The notes under the pieces were generated by a model. The model ran no database searches, was not told the origin of the DNA, and was given only the letters and a program-made list of their open reading frames with translations. From positions 62,001 to 126,000 of the forward strand of contig MU405260.1 of the NCBI GenBank assembly GCA_022836615.1: 64,000 nt of DNA, given 5' to 3'. Position 1 is the stretch's first letter; the number at the start of each line of letters is the position of its first letter. The position numbers were made by a program, and so were the translations under genes. This stretch comes from Annulohypoxylon bovei var. microspora (Eukaryota > Ascomycota > Sordariomycetes > Xylariales > Hypoxylaceae). Positions 20,289 through 30,966 of the stretch are shown here, piece after piece.

Positions 20289-20872
20289 ACCGACTCGAGT
20301 GGCAAGAGTCCGGTCGTATTACAGAGCATCCCATCTCGAGTGGTAAGAGATCGGGTTTGCTTCTGATTGAGAGAGTCGGCTAGAGGGGTATTAGTACGAC
20401 CATATCTATATAAAGGACATCCCAGCTCGAGTGGCAAGAGCTTGGGATGCTCCTCTTAGACAACACCCCATTTCGATGGCAAGATTTGGTGGCTGTTTAT
20501 ATCCGTCGGCTCCGGTGGCAGGAGTTCGACTATAGCATAGGACATCCCGGCTCGATGGCAAGAGCTTGGGTATGATCCTCTAACTAGATGACTCGGCTCG
20601 AGTGGCAAGAGACCGAGCATCATATAATAGGACATCTCTTGTCGATGGCAAGACCTGAGATGCTCCCTTAGTATATCCCTCCCTCCTCCTCATCCTCCCT
20701 CTCCCCCCTCCCTTCTCTCCACCTCGCTCGAGTGGCAAGAGCTTGGTGTGATCCGATATAGAATCGACTCGAGTGGTAAGAGTTCGATCATATCCGGATA
20801 CAGGGAGTCTCAAGTCGAGTGGCAAGACTTGGGAGATTTACCTTTCGTCGGCTCGAGTGGCAAGAGTCCGAC
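20289..20872 (+). repeat. Array of 12 stem-loops with a conserved loop and covarying stems
   Basis: Each unit has the core CTC-GAGTGGCAA-GAG (or TC-GATGGCAA-GA) between arms that pair with each other but differ from unit to unit. Positions: 20289-20314, 20326-20360, 20418-20449, 20463-20493, 20505-20530, 20543-20573, 20587-20621, 20633-20662, 20720-20750, 20762-20790, 20807-20836, 20847-20872. Examples of 5' arm / 3' arm: CATCCCAG/CTTGGGATG, CTCGG/ACCGAG, GTCG/TTCGAC, CATCTCTT/CCTGAGATG, GTCGG/TCCGAC. The 3' arm usually carries one unpaired base next to the closing GAG. The pattern of compensatory change is seen directly in the sequence; function is unknown. Confidence 0.8.
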
Positions 20873-20889
20873 TAGGTTTACACCACGAT

Positions 20890-21290
20890 TCACATGGACG
20901 ATAGACACCAGGAATTCACATGGATGACAGACACCAAGGATTCACAATGCTTGGTACAGTCCGGTGGAACGTGCGAATAGAGGATAACGAGATTCGGTTA
21001 GACCAGGATTCACAACTACGATAGATACCAGAGATTCACAATACGTTCGGTACGGTATATCGGAGCTCGCGAATAGGGAATAACGAGCTTGGGTCTAACC
21101 GGCATTCAAAAATATCATTAAATGCCACCAGGGATTCACAACGTGTTCGGTACGGCGAGGCTTGCGGATGAGGGATACCTAACAAGCCTCGATCGTATCC
21201 TACAATGTTCGGACAATATCACATATCACCAAAGATTCACAGTATGTTCGACACTATAAAACTTGCAAATTAAGAATAGCAAGTTCCGGT
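20890..21290 (+). repeat. Second tandem family: about four degenerate 95-120-bp units, three with paired arms
   Basis: Units share GATTCACAA.....GTTCGGTACGG followed by a loop like GCGAATAGGGAATAACG. Arms around that loop differ but pair: AGCTCG/CGAGCT (21064-21089), GAGGCTTG/CAAGCCTC (21157-21190), AACTTGC/GCAAGTT (21260-21285). The first unit (about 20905-21000) pairs poorly. This is a different sequence family from the preceding array, with the same logic of fixed loop and changing stem. Confidence 0.65.
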
Positions 21291-21293
21291 CAT

Positions 21294-21330
21294 TAGGGGG
21301 GTTTTTTCATAACTATAAAAACGAAAGAAA
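21294..21330 (+). repeat. G-run/C-run stem-loop
   Basis: GGGGGGTTTTTTC pairs with GAAAGAAACCCCCC across a short A/T-rich loop, with one unpaired base on the 3' arm. It closes the run of stem-loops; nothing similar was seen further right. Confidence 0.6.
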
Positions 21331-22477
21331 CCCCCCAACCCCCCCTTTCCTCCCAAAAGAAAATAAAAATAAAAATAAAATGTTAAAAATTATTAACATA
21401 CAACACGCAACAAACGGGCATTCAAACGAATGGGAGGAAAAACATGCCACAACCCAAAAAGGGGGAAAGGGAAAAAAGGCAGGCGGATATTGGAGTTTAA
21501 ATCAGATCTAGACACCATCTAGGTCAAGGTTACCACACACGACGTCCACGCCAAGCAGAAATAACATATTTTCTACTCGGATTCAACCCAAATGAACAAC
21601 ACCACCAGAGGGGAATATCAGCCTGCCACCCGCCTTATGCCAACCTGAGTCGCCAATATTTCGAACAAGAATCATAGCGGCGACCCAAGGATACACGGAG
21701 AAACCAAATAAACGGCCACAACTACATTCAGACTTCTATAAGACGTCGGCTCTGCTAGGGTCAGTATAACTATCCTCAATGATCAGCAGAAGAAGTAGCT
21801 CTACACGCCGCATACTCCCCAGGAGATTCGCGAGGGGTGGTCACTCCCCCTTGCCCCGGCGTCAAATATACCAAACCAAACTAAACCAAATAACATCTGG
21901 AATAATGACCTCTGTCGCGAGCCACCGAACAGATTCCTTATATCGGTCATTATCCAAACAATAGTAAGCTACTGAAAACCCCTTATAGAATCGGACATAT
22001 AACTAATACATGATAGAAAAAAAGAAAAAGAAAACAAGCCTAAGTCAATGTGTAAAGACATGACAACATTCGAACACAGCTATTCGACATTCATAGCTAA
22101 ATATCACCAAACCATAACTGTCGACTACAAATTCCCACCGGGGATATATTTCGAGCCCCGTCATGACGACGGCGTCGCCAAGCTCAAGCTCAGTCACTAG
22201 AACTACGAGCCGTCCATAATAAGACCACACTGCACAAGCGGTCACGATCCAGGGGTATCGGTAAGACATCTCGCCACAAATGATTGGAAGTTCTTCATAT
22301 ACTAACGATAGCTAAAGAAAACCCCGGCCCAAGACCACATCCGAGAGCCTCACAAAGGCAACAAGTACCATATATGAAGCAACCCCCCTCTTAGCATATT
22401 ACTTTCAGAAGAACCCGAGTCACTTTTATCGTCTTTGTCACGGAACGATAACGGGCGTGGCCCCTGCGACTCCGCTG
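21331..22477. other. Intergenic, no gene recognised
   Basis: Starts with A- and C-rich low-complexity sequence. A minus-strand frame at 22045-22269 (74 residues) has plausible composition but no recognisable domain and is not called. No transposon ends seen. Confidence 0.45.
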
Positions 22478-22485
22478 TATATAAA
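22478..22485 (+). promoter_or_regulatory. TATA box (TATATAAA)
   Basis: TATATAAA lies about 95 nt upstream of an ATG at 22580, followed by a C/A-rich leader. The spacing and leader resemble a real core promoter, which is the main reason for considering the small frame that follows. Confidence 0.4.
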
Positions 22486-22579
22486 GTACCGCAGGCACCT
22501 TACGAGGAAAGCTTCCCTTTGCAACAACATCGTACATAGCCAACCCCGACAGTCTTCCTCATTCGACGCATAAACATAC

Positions 22580-22717
22580 ATGCCACGCCACGCCACGCCA
22601 CATAACCATTACCATACCCCGAACTTGGACCTACAGAGACTCGACAGGGAGTTCTCAAGCCTGGCGAGGGGGGAATCAGGGGGGAATCAGGGTTACGGCC
22701 ACAAGCTACCTAGCTAA
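22580..22717 (+). CDS. Possible 45-residue small protein
   Basis: First ATG after the TATA box; reads MPRHATPHNHYHTPNLDLQR and ends at TAA 22715-22717. His/Pro-rich at the start, Gly-rich (direct repeat GGGGAATCAGG) near the end, no recognised domain. Supported only by its promoter context. It could equally be a leader frame or part of a non-coding RNA. Confidence 0.25.
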   Translation: MPRHATPHNHYHTPNLDLQRLDREFSSLARGESGGNQGYGHKLPS

Positions 22718-22738
22718 GAAGGCTTCAAGCCATAGTTG

Positions 22739-22921
22739 CTAGACGGCAACCTGGCCACCCACGAACAACCTGCGAGCACACTGCTTGCAGTACCTAGTAG
22801 TCCGATGCATAAAATGCATGCGACGACTGCGGAACATCCACCGCGGTCCACAGACTAAACACTTTGCGCGAAGCATCAATTGCGACGCGGTGATATGATA
22901 CATGAATTGAAACTCATTCAT
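22739..22921 (-). CDS. Possible small protein with two CxxC knuckles
   Basis: About 60 residues from ATG 22921: a short lead, then CLVCGPRWMFRSRRMHF and CKQCARRLFVGG. Two CxxC pairs about 20 residues apart resemble a zinc ribbon. It ends with a TAG at 22739-22741. No intron signals or promoter identified; the call rests on the cysteine pattern alone. Confidence 0.25.
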   Translation of the reverse strand: MNEFQFMYHITASQLMLRAKCLVCGPRWMFRSRRMHFMHRTTRYCKQCARRLFVGGQVAV

Positions 22922-23531
22922 ATCGCACACAACTCTTGTTCTTTTAACTGATTATGTGAATGCTGTAGACTTATTATCGTGACTTATATTAATCGTATGC
23001 ATGTGTATTCAAGTAAGCCTGATTGCCATCCTGTATAATTGAGTAGAATAAGCGTACCATAATCATCAGGGGATCTTATGATAAAAAGAACTACTAATAG
23101 GGATCGAGTTGGGAGAAAAGGGGGGGAAGTCGTATAGGGGGCGGGGTTACGCAATACACCAGAAAAGTCTACTCTCAAAAACTACACCACAGCAAACCAA
23201 AAAATAAAAAGGCATCATAATAGGAATGTCATTATCCATCTATCATACTCCGCGATCCAAACTACGGATCTCTTACAGATATATAAACAAGGCCAGACCA
23301 GGCCCAACTAGTAATACCAAGCCCATCGAGGGCAAACCATAGCATCGTAATTCCATCGTTCCCATCCCAAAGTCGTGAGAGGGCGAGAAACTCCAGAAGC
23401 CCATACCGAGACCGATCAGTGCGCCGTTGCGAGAATTCTAGTCATCTCCAGAGGACGAGAAAATTCATATAGCAGGTATCCACCCGCTCTCGTAAGTCCT
23501 TTGCTTTATAAGTTATACCTAGCCCGTTGTT
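22922..23531. other. Intergenic, presumed 3' region of the glycine-zipper gene
   Basis: No coding signal. Contains a G-run (GGGGGGGAAG near 23121) and A/T-rich sequence suited to polyadenylation of the minus-strand gene that follows. Confidence 0.5.
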
Positions 23532-24263
23532 TTACCATCCTTGACCACGGTGCCCATGGTGTCCGTGATGTCCGTGGTGCCCGTGATGCCCATGGGGACC
23601 CGGGGATCCTTGATAACCACCATAAGAACTTCCGTGAGACGATCCGTGATGTCCATGCCCATGCCCGTGGCTATGGTTTGACTGGCTCGAATTGCGCCTC
23701 TCGAATTTATGCTCAATCATATTCGCAGCCACGGCACCCACCGCGCTTCCCAGCATGGTGCCCAGCTTTCCCTTGCCCAACTTGTGCCCCAAGAACCCAC
23801 CGGCTCCGCCGCCGAGCAGCGTGGCGCCTAAGCCTCTCTCGCCGTCCTCTCCTTCTTGCCCAGGTTGGCGGTTCGGGTCGCGGTCGTACTGCGCTTGTCC
23901 CGAGTACGGATCCGCGGAGTGTGGGCGGGCTCCGGCGGATCCAGGTCGGTAGTCGTTTGCTGGGTACGGTGGCGGCGCGTAGCCGGCATCCGAGTGCGCG
24001 GATCCGGGACGCGAGTATTGAGATTGTTGAGGCGTGTAAGGCGTGAGATAGTTTTGTGACGACGGCGCCGGAGACTGGGCGTAAGTTGGTTGAGAGGGAT
24101 ATGGTGATTGCGACGGAGCGCCGCCAGCGTAGTTTGGTTGTTGAGGGTACGGAGAGTGTGATGGTGTCTGGGCGTATTGAGGTTGCGAAGGGTAAGGCGA
24201 CGAAGACTGGTTTTGAGGTGGCGCATAACCACCTTTGTTACCATAATAGTCCGCGGCTGACAT
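23532..24263 (-). CDS. Glycine-zipper (2TM) domain protein with Pro/Tyr/Gln-rich head and His/Gly-rich tail
   Basis: A 243-residue, single-exon protein. Residues 1-140 are repeats of SPYPSQPQYAQ type, low complexity and presumably disordered. Residues about 143-190 (GLGATLLGGGAGGFLGHKLG, then MLGSAVGAVAANMIEHKFE) form the GxxxG-rich glycine-zipper hairpin known from bacterial 17-kDa antigens and common in fungal proteins. The tail is HGHGHGHHGSS and repeated GHH, able to bind metal ions. Fungal proteins of this build are usually annotated as glycine-zipper proteins of unknown role. The start at 24263 is the first ATG and has no upstream in-frame alternative nearby. The minus-strand frame is clearly the coding one; opposite frames are shadows of the repeats. 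Confidence 0.85.
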   Translation of the reverse strand: MSAADYYGNKGGYAPPQNQSSSPYPSQPQYAQTPSHSPYPQQPNYAGGAPSQSPYPSQPTYAQSPAPSSQNYLTPYTPQQSQYSRPGSAHSDAGYAPPPYPANDYRPGSAGARPHSADPYSGQAQYDRDPNRQPGQEGEDGERGLGATLLGGGAGGFLGHKLGKGKLGTMLGSAVGAVAANMIEHKFERRNSSQSNHSHGHGHGHHGSSHGSSYGGYQGSPGPHGHHGHHGHHGHHGHRGQGW

Positions 24264-25746
24264 TGTGATGTTGAGATTGGAACTTATAATCGGAATATTG
24301 TCGCCAAGGACGAAAAGAGAAAGGCTAGTGGTTCTATAGAAATATGAGGTATCTTTGAAGGTTCTCTAGTACTGTGTATTGTCTAAGAGAAGTCTATAGG
24401 TGTGTAGAAGATGAATAGATAGAAGGAAGGAAAGGGAAAAGGAATCACAAGAACAGGTCTCTTAAAATAATAAAGAGAAGCCAGGCAAACCTTAATTACG
24501 AACGAATCATGTACGCTTGTTTCATAGATGACATGCAATGCCCATCATGGGGAAGAGTCAACCAGTCACAAGCCCCGAAGCGCTTACGCAGGCACGCCTG
24601 GTCTCGTTCTCGCAGTTCTCGCACACGCGAGAAGGAGGAGGAGCTGCGTTGCTAGTGCGGAGAGGCGCAGTTCATTTCGCCTCGCAGCTGATTACTAGTA
24701 TAGCATACGCAAACTAGAAATATGCGGCGAAACCAACGGAATAGGACGGGACTCCGTCGACAGTGTGCTAGGATCCATTGGTTGACAACATGGGCGGCGT
24801 TTAGTGGCTTGCAGAAGGGAAAAAAGCCTTGGCAAATTATTCGATAGCGAGGCAGGCAGCGAGGTCACTCGGCTTCCCGGCAAAAAAATGACTTGACGAA
24901 AAAAAGACCTTGAGCTGTGCAGCTGTGGCGGAGCCTTTGTGCGGGGAATGCCTTGAGGGTACATAGCCTATGTACCTAGGATATGCTGCGCCCCATTAGG
25001 TAAATACCCAATCGACATTTCGACCTTCTCTCGAGATCTACATACGTCTACCCCTGAGGCTGTTTCTCGGAGCTACCGACTACCGAGTCCTCCTTTGTAA
25101 CCACATAACGCGAGGTTAGGTGCGTAACGACGAGCTGGCGATAGGAACGTGTGGGGAAGTTTGTCAATATCAATGTCATGGTTTCGTTTACTCGTTGCTA
25201 GATCCTGGACGTATCAACGCTCGTCATACAAGCATCATCCTGGAACTTCACTGATGTCAGTTTGACTATACTACAACTCAAGCTTTGGTTAGGGTGAATA
25301 TAGCTCAAACCCCTATATCGCAACTCCTAAGCGTGCGAACACTAGATCGTGGTTTGGATGGCAGTTTAAATGATGGTAGATGATTGGACATATGCATTCA
25401 ATTGTTTCGATAATAAAACCTACTCAGGTAGGCTGAGATAAAACATCCCTAGCTTGCAAACATATACATTCCAACAGACCCCCCTTCCCCCGTCATCATG
25501 CTCATGAATCTCCCCATAAATGCAGCCGATCGCTCCTTTAGTCCCAATATGATGATCTCATGAAAAGCCCCGGTAGCTTAATGCATCATGATCGTGAATG
25601 CGAAGTTCAACAACAAGAATTAGATCCGTCCTGGGACAGCACGGTCCTGGAAAATGATATATACGCGAGACAACTGATAAAAAATGTTCGAACTCTGTCA
25701 CGAAATACGGCGGTGCGGTATCAAGAAAAGTCCGCATCAGACCGTA
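24264..25746. other. Intergenic between two minus-strand genes
   Basis: Holds the promoter of the glycine-zipper gene (24264-24700, purine-rich on the plus strand, hence a C/T-rich leader on the minus strand) and the 3' region of the next gene. No gene, tRNA or repeat recognised. Confidence 0.5.
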
Positions 25747-27343
25747 TCAGACTCCGACTGGGGGACCGTTTGTTCTTCGGCTTGGGGGGAGGTGAATTTC
25801 TCCTTCCGAATCCGAGCTATCATCCGCGGCTACACGGTCGAGCATCCGTTCTATGTCGTCACCTCGTAGCGCCGTTCTTGGCCGAGATGATCCGCCTAGG
25901 CCCGCAGGGATAGAGAGAGATGGTCTCGGAACCGATCCGTTGGTTCGGCGACGGGGCGTACCCCTGCCATACGGAGATCCGTGCGGGTCGTCGACATCCA
26001 TCCCACCGTAAGTCCCCGGCGATTTCTCGAATCCTACACGCTTGACCTGAGGCGCATGGTGCGATTGCGGTCGCGCCGTCGGCAAGCTCTTCCGTCCCTG
26101 ACTGCTAGCCTCCATTCCCGTTCCTAATCTTGAGGTTGGAAGGGCTGTCCGTCCGCTACCCCGACCTTGCGATGGTTGCAACGGTTGCGCATGCTGCGAC
26201 GATTGCGACGAAGGGAGAGACGGGGGGAATGCGTGTTTGACATTAGCCGAGTTTCCAGGGCTGCTCATAAACATCAACGTCTCTAATGCTTCCTGCTCTC
26301 GTACATTCTGGTGCGGGGAAAAGAGTATAGGGTCCACATTAGGGGTTCTGATAGTCCCTTGGCCTGGTGTGGTTTGTAGCGGACTTGGCTGAGCTGGAGT
26401 GTGAGGGGAAGCATGATGCGGGTGGGTTAGGTAGGCAGGTGCAAATCTCGCATTGGAACTGCGTCGTGGGTGAGCTTGGCTGGGTTGGCGCGGCTGTATA
26501 GGGGCAGGCGGAGCTAGCGTTGGTACTTGGGAGATGGGTGAAGTCAAAGTGGATCCTTTCGCATTGCCCTCTCTCCAGAATGATTCGTAAGTACGGCCTT
26601 GGGAAGGATGGTGGAATGTAGGACTAGTAGCATTGCTTGAAGCTCTGTGTCGTGTGGGAGCAATAGGGATTCGTGGGCTTGCAGACGTTCCGTGTCTACC
26701 ATGCAGAGTCGAATTGCTAGAAGTAGGGGAAGCAGCTTGCGACGCGAGCGACTCGACCTCGTCAATAGAATGCCCTTGCCAACCATTGTTAACCTTAACC
26801 ATAGCATAAGACAGCTTTGTTCTGAGTTCGGCGGACAGCTAAGATCGAATTAGCAAATAAATCATGACGCGTCGTGGGCCTTGACTGATTTACCTCTCCA
26901 ATGCGACTACCGGTAGATGCTACGCTCACAGTGCTAGTATTTCTAGAATGGCCAACACGGACCGGCGACACGCTTGAGCTGCTCCTGGTGTGCTTGACCA
27001 CGCCATCGGCCATTCTTTTCTTGGATTGACCATTTACCACTGTCCCGTCTACCTCGTTTATCTTCTGCTGGGCTGCAGCAAGCTGGGACAGCTGTAAGAG
27101 GTGGAGCTGGGATTGGGATTGGGATTCTTGACTTGATGCATGGCCATTTAGAATCCCGTTGCTCCCCTCGCTGTCGCTCTCGGGTGGGGTGAAGATGCGA
27201 TCGGTGTCATGGGAGATGGTAGTGTCTTGTGAATTATTCTGGGAATAATTGAGTGTCGGTTGGGTCTGGCTACCGGGTTGGCTTTGAGGTTGCGGAGGGT
27301 GACCTGGCCCCGTCGAGATGTTTGAGCTAGTGACCTGTGACAT
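25747..27343 (-). CDS. Whi5/Nrm1-type G1/S transcriptional repressor
   Basis: Two exons, 27343-26894 and 26838-25747, joined in phase across a 55-bp intron (donor GTAAATC, acceptor CTTAG), giving 513 residues. The junction creates GE-LSAELRTKLSYAMVKVNNGWQ, the short conserved motif of the Whi5/Nrm1/SRL3 family that binds SBF/MBF transcription factors to restrain G1/S genes. The rest is Ser/Pro/Gln-rich with many SP and TP sites (such as FTPPESD and NVDPILFSP), in keeping with regulation by cyclin-dependent kinase, and an acidic end (AADDSSDSEGEI). The start MSQVTSSNIS at 27343 is the first ATG in frame. Family assignment depends on that one motif plus overall composition, so the specific regulon is not known. 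Confidence 0.8.
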
Positions 27344-29036
27344 GGTCAAGAGTAGGCGTTGGGTAGGTGGGAGGGTTAGAGGGAAGATGCCGAGGTTCCA
27401 ATACAAGGCCGTCGCGTTAATTTGGACTTGTATATAATTTAGGTGAGGGATTGGGGTCAATCGCGTTTTTGTGTCATGTAAGTCGCGATTTTCAAGAGAT
27501 GTCTTGGACGTATAACCAATTTCGAAAACGAGATGTTAGTGAGAGCCGTAGGATTCCGCGTTCAGCAAGTATAGGATTTTTCCTCTGCCAGTGCTGATGC
27601 TGCTTAGCGAGGTGTACGCGTTACGTCGTCAGACTCCAGGTATCTCACGGAATCACGGGATGTCAAGACGCATCAGACTCGAATATATGATGTAGTCTAG
27701 TTAGTCGCGTAGAGATAGTAGCAAACAATTAGCATTCAGAGTAAATCTGAGACATTGGGTAGACGATAGGTGAAGCGGCGAATATGGTGTTGAATGTGGG
27801 AAATGTGCGTGCAGCACTTAAAGAGTGGAAATGGTACCCTGTTAAGGCAATTTATTCCAGTCGATCTCAAATTGAGATCCCGATAGACGTGACGCGACTT
27901 GACTTGACTTGACTCCCAATGAATAATATATGTACATGTAATTTATGTAACATACACGTAGCTTGAAGTTGAGAAATTGTCGTTTTCGTGACGTTAAAGT
28001 TGGAACTTGGACCAAAGGAACATGAACAAGTCAACTCGAGCAATAGTAGCGAATGGCCAAGAGGGGAAGGAATAGTGGGAGGCCATTGGCGGCTTATTAC
28101 GCGGTCAAGTCGCGCGACTTCTTTTTTTCGCTACATTACCGGGGTTTAGCTTTTTAGCGTGCACGGTTCTTACCTTCTGACACCCATCTCTCTCTCTATC
28201 TTGGGGGATCATGTGCGCTAAGATTAACAAGATTTACTTGATCCTAGCGCCTTGCAGCGCCATCTTTTCAATCCTCAGGGGTCTTATTCTAACTTTCAAA
28301 GATCTTATGTACCTCTGTGGTTACACTCATATATGAAGTCGACACACTACTAGGTAGGTACTTAGTAGTAGACAATTAATATCATTGCATCCATTTTAGC
28401 AAGTAAGGTTTAAGCATAAAATGCCACCAGGAGTTTCGTTTGAAAGTGAAATACACGGATATTCATCGATTGTAAATATAAACATCAATAAGTAAATAAA
28501 AAGAAATGAAGAGGGAAAAGAGATATCCGATTCCAATAATTCTGCTGCCTCGAAGGCACCCAAAAACATCCATGGATGGATTAATACCACTAAATAAGAT
28601 CTACTACTACCCTGCCTGGTAAAAATGACGAGTGCAGCCACAGCAGCGGAAAGGCGGGAGCGAGGATAACTAAATGCAAAAAATGGCGCGCCTTTTTTTC
28701 TTTCTACCTGGGTACTTCGCGGCTTGGTTCGGTCTAGGAAACGCACTGGCCAACTTAACACGAAATCACGTGGCAACACACCGCGAACCCTCCCCCCTTT
28801 TTAACGAGTCAATGTATGAATTCATAATCTACATCTCCAAACTCCAACCAATACCGAAGTGTCATACTTCGTATTTTATTCTCAACTAGACAAATAGATT
28901 ATCGGATTCCATTCAAACGTATTGACCCATTCGGAATATGAAACACTACTAAATTGCCAGGTAAGTACGTAGGTAGGCAGACAAAAGTACTCCATACTTA
29001 ATTGTTTCTAGATAAGTACAGGAATTGATTATAAGT
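27344..29036. other. Intergenic between the Whi5-like gene and the zinc-finger gene
   Basis: Left part is the promoter and leader of the Whi5-like gene. Around 27895 lies a short repeat (CGACTTGACTTGACTTGACT). A minus-strand frame at 28396-28779 has no recognisable content and is not called. Confidence 0.5.
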
Positions 29037-30362
29037 TTAACGCTCCCTACCCAGCATAAGGAACTGCGACGACAACGAAGCAATGACATGAGAGAAACTT
29101 CCTCCTACTGAACCCATAATGCCTGTCTCTCTAACTTCAAAAAGATCCGTATTAATGCAATAGTTAATCGATGTTTCGGAGTTGAACATTGTCGTACCAC
29201 CAGTCTGGTCGGCTAAGTTATCATACCAAATATCACAAAACGAACCCCCTGGAACATCCGGTATATCTTGGTCGATATTTTGGGGATGTGCAGAAGAACT
29301 TAGACAAGCCACTGGTTCTATCTGCTGTGATTCGTTATCTGGTCTCGACTGGTTCATTGTTGCATCCATGTTGGCGGCAGGATGACATGATAATCGGAGC
29401 TCATCCGTCGTCTCCTGACTTCTTAAGACAATGCCGCTACCTTCGGGATTGATTCGACTGTCAAGTTGTGTCGATTTAGTACTTGCCCTTCGGTTGTTTG
29501 GAGATGAGTCCTCTGAACACGGCATTAAATTTACGGGTTGATTTGATCGCCATTCCTCGAAAACCAAGTCCAAACTATTAGCGACGACTCTGCGCACTTC
29601 CTCCCACGTGATTTGGGTTATGATATTTGTTCCTGCGAGGCTGCTAGTCTGCAGCCCCTCGATCACCGCAGCAACCGCTCGGCCGTGGGAGTACTCCCTA
29701 TACGAACAGAGATCTTCCGAGAGCCCAAAGTCGGCGTATGCCGAATCAGGCCGTTCGCGCCCGGGAAAAATCATATCCCACAACGAAAACCATTGTTCTT
29801 TTTCTGAAAGCTTTGAGTTTGATTTGCGAGATAGTTGCAAATGCTGTTGCTGGGAAATCCCATCAAGGAACGATGACGGTGTACAGAAAAGACCCGCATC
29901 ATCTCCGATATGTGCCTGGAGACCTCCTTGATCTGGAAATATGGCCAAGCAACGAATGCAATAAAAACTAGGTGTATGTTTTCTAGTAAGATGTTGCTTG
30001 ACATCGCGGATTCTTGACAATTTCTTCGAAAAACAAGCATGATGTTTTCTAGGGTCACTCTTCGCAAATGGACATGCCAAACACTTCGATTGGCCTTTCT
30101 TTTCACCCTGCCTCGCCCTTCCTGAAGGTGGAAGAGAGGGTTCTTCATTGTCAGAATCCTCGTTCTTCTGACGACGATGTCTCTTTTTTTGCAGCCCGAT
30201 AGGGAGTAGATCCGTGTGTGGATGTTTAGAGGAGGTAGTCGCGCTTGACCTGCTCTCGCTAGACGATTGTCCGTCGGTAGTCGTGATTGCATCAACATTA
30301 TATGAGTAATTAGCGGCACGAATAAAGTCACGGTGGTTTCGAATAAAGTCACGGTGATCCAC
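29037..30362 (-). CDS. Fungal C2H2-like zinc-finger protein, 5' end replaced by transposon sequence
   Basis: 441 residues as an open frame. Residues 94-151 (CLACPFAKSDPRKHHAC, DVKQHLTRKH, then FYCIRCLAIFPDQGGLQAH) match the ascomycete family in which a 'CPF/CPY...K..P.K...C' segment leads into a C2H2-like finger. Members are nuclear or of unknown role. The region before is Ser/Lys/Glu-rich with a basic KKRHRRQK stretch that could act as a nuclear signal. The first 16 codons (HRDFIR twice) come from the terminal repeat of the 653-bp element at 30314-30966. The true upstream part is at 30967-31275 and joins in frame if the element and one target copy are removed (525 residues). Whether the shortened frame is still translated is unknown. 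Since the finger domain is intact, it might be. Confidence 0.7.
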   Translation of the reverse strand: MDHRDFIRNHRDFIRAANYSYNVDAITTTDGQSSSESRSSATTSSKHPHTDLLPIGLQKKRHRRQKNEDSDNEEPSLPPSGRARQGEKKGQSKCLACPFAKSDPRKHHACFSKKLSRIRDVKQHLTRKHTPSFYCIRCLAIFPDQGGLQAHIGDDAGLFCTPSSFLDGISQQQHLQLSRKSNSKLSEKEQWFSLWDMIFPGRERPDSAYADFGLSEDLCSYREYSHGRAVAAVIEGLQTSSLAGTNIITQITWEEVRRVVANSLDLVFEEWRSNQPVNLMPCSEDSSPNNRRASTKSTQLDSRINPEGSGIVLRSQETTDELRLSCHPAANMDATMNQSRPDNESQQIEPVACLSSSAHPQNIDQDIPDVPGGSFCDIWYDNLADQTGGTTMFNSETSINYCINTDLFEVRETGIMGSVGGSFSHVIASLSSQFLMLGRER

Positions 30363-30966
30363 CCGTCCTATACCTAGTACAGCTTAGTAGTATGGATACC
30401 TTTCTTACAGTACAATGCCCATACAAATTAAAGTACTTTCTATACTCGGTGCCTTTTATTATATCGTTGACCTTGCTGTCGCCCCCAACGACCTTTCCTA
30501 GCTTTTCGCCGCTGCCGCTGCCGCTATGAACAGGGGACTAGCCTATTGGTTGTTTCCCTGTCATGTATGGCCATTGGTAGCCCTTAAACACGGTGTTGAT
30601 GCTGCCTAATCAGCAGGCGGCGGCGGCGGCGGCGAGGTCTGGAATAACCTCATCTAAGTTATCTTAAATCTAACGTTCTAATAACTTCACAAAGTCGTAA
30701 ATAGGTTCATCGGATAGCTTAATAGCAGGGCTTTCGGATCATTATATCAGAGTTATTAATTTCTAAGGAAAAGTCGACGTCGTTGTTAACGAAAAGTAAG
30801 AGGTTATCTAGATTAGCCATGGTGCATTGTTAGGTAGAAAGGGTACTTAGATTTGTATGGGAGTTTGTATTGTAAAACTAGTACCCACCCTATTAATCTA
30901 TGTTAGGTATAAGTACGGTGGATCACCGTGACTTTATTCGAAACCACCGTGACTTTATTCGTGCCG
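30314..30966. mobile_element. 653-bp inverted-repeat transposon with 8-bp target duplication, inside the zinc-finger gene
   Basis: Ends CGGCACGAATAAAGTCACGG and its inverse; the inverted repeat runs about 50 bp and itself contains GAATAAAGTCACGGTG twice. The target duplication GTAATTAG is perfect (30306-30313 and 30967-30974). No transposase. The 8-bp duplication fits hAT-type or related insertion, but the ends differ from the MITE at 6617/11330, so this is another family. The interior has a GGC triplet run near 30618. Confidence 0.9.

Noticed and set aside
20289..20872. The repeated GAGTGGCAA units as a CRISPR array
   Set aside because: Spacing is irregular, the repeated core is short and lies in the loop, the varying parts are self-complementary arms, and the genome is eukaryotic.
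25560..25913. 117-residue plus-strand frame
   Set aside because: Overlaps the 3' coding end of the Whi5/Nrm1-like gene on the other strand and has no domain.
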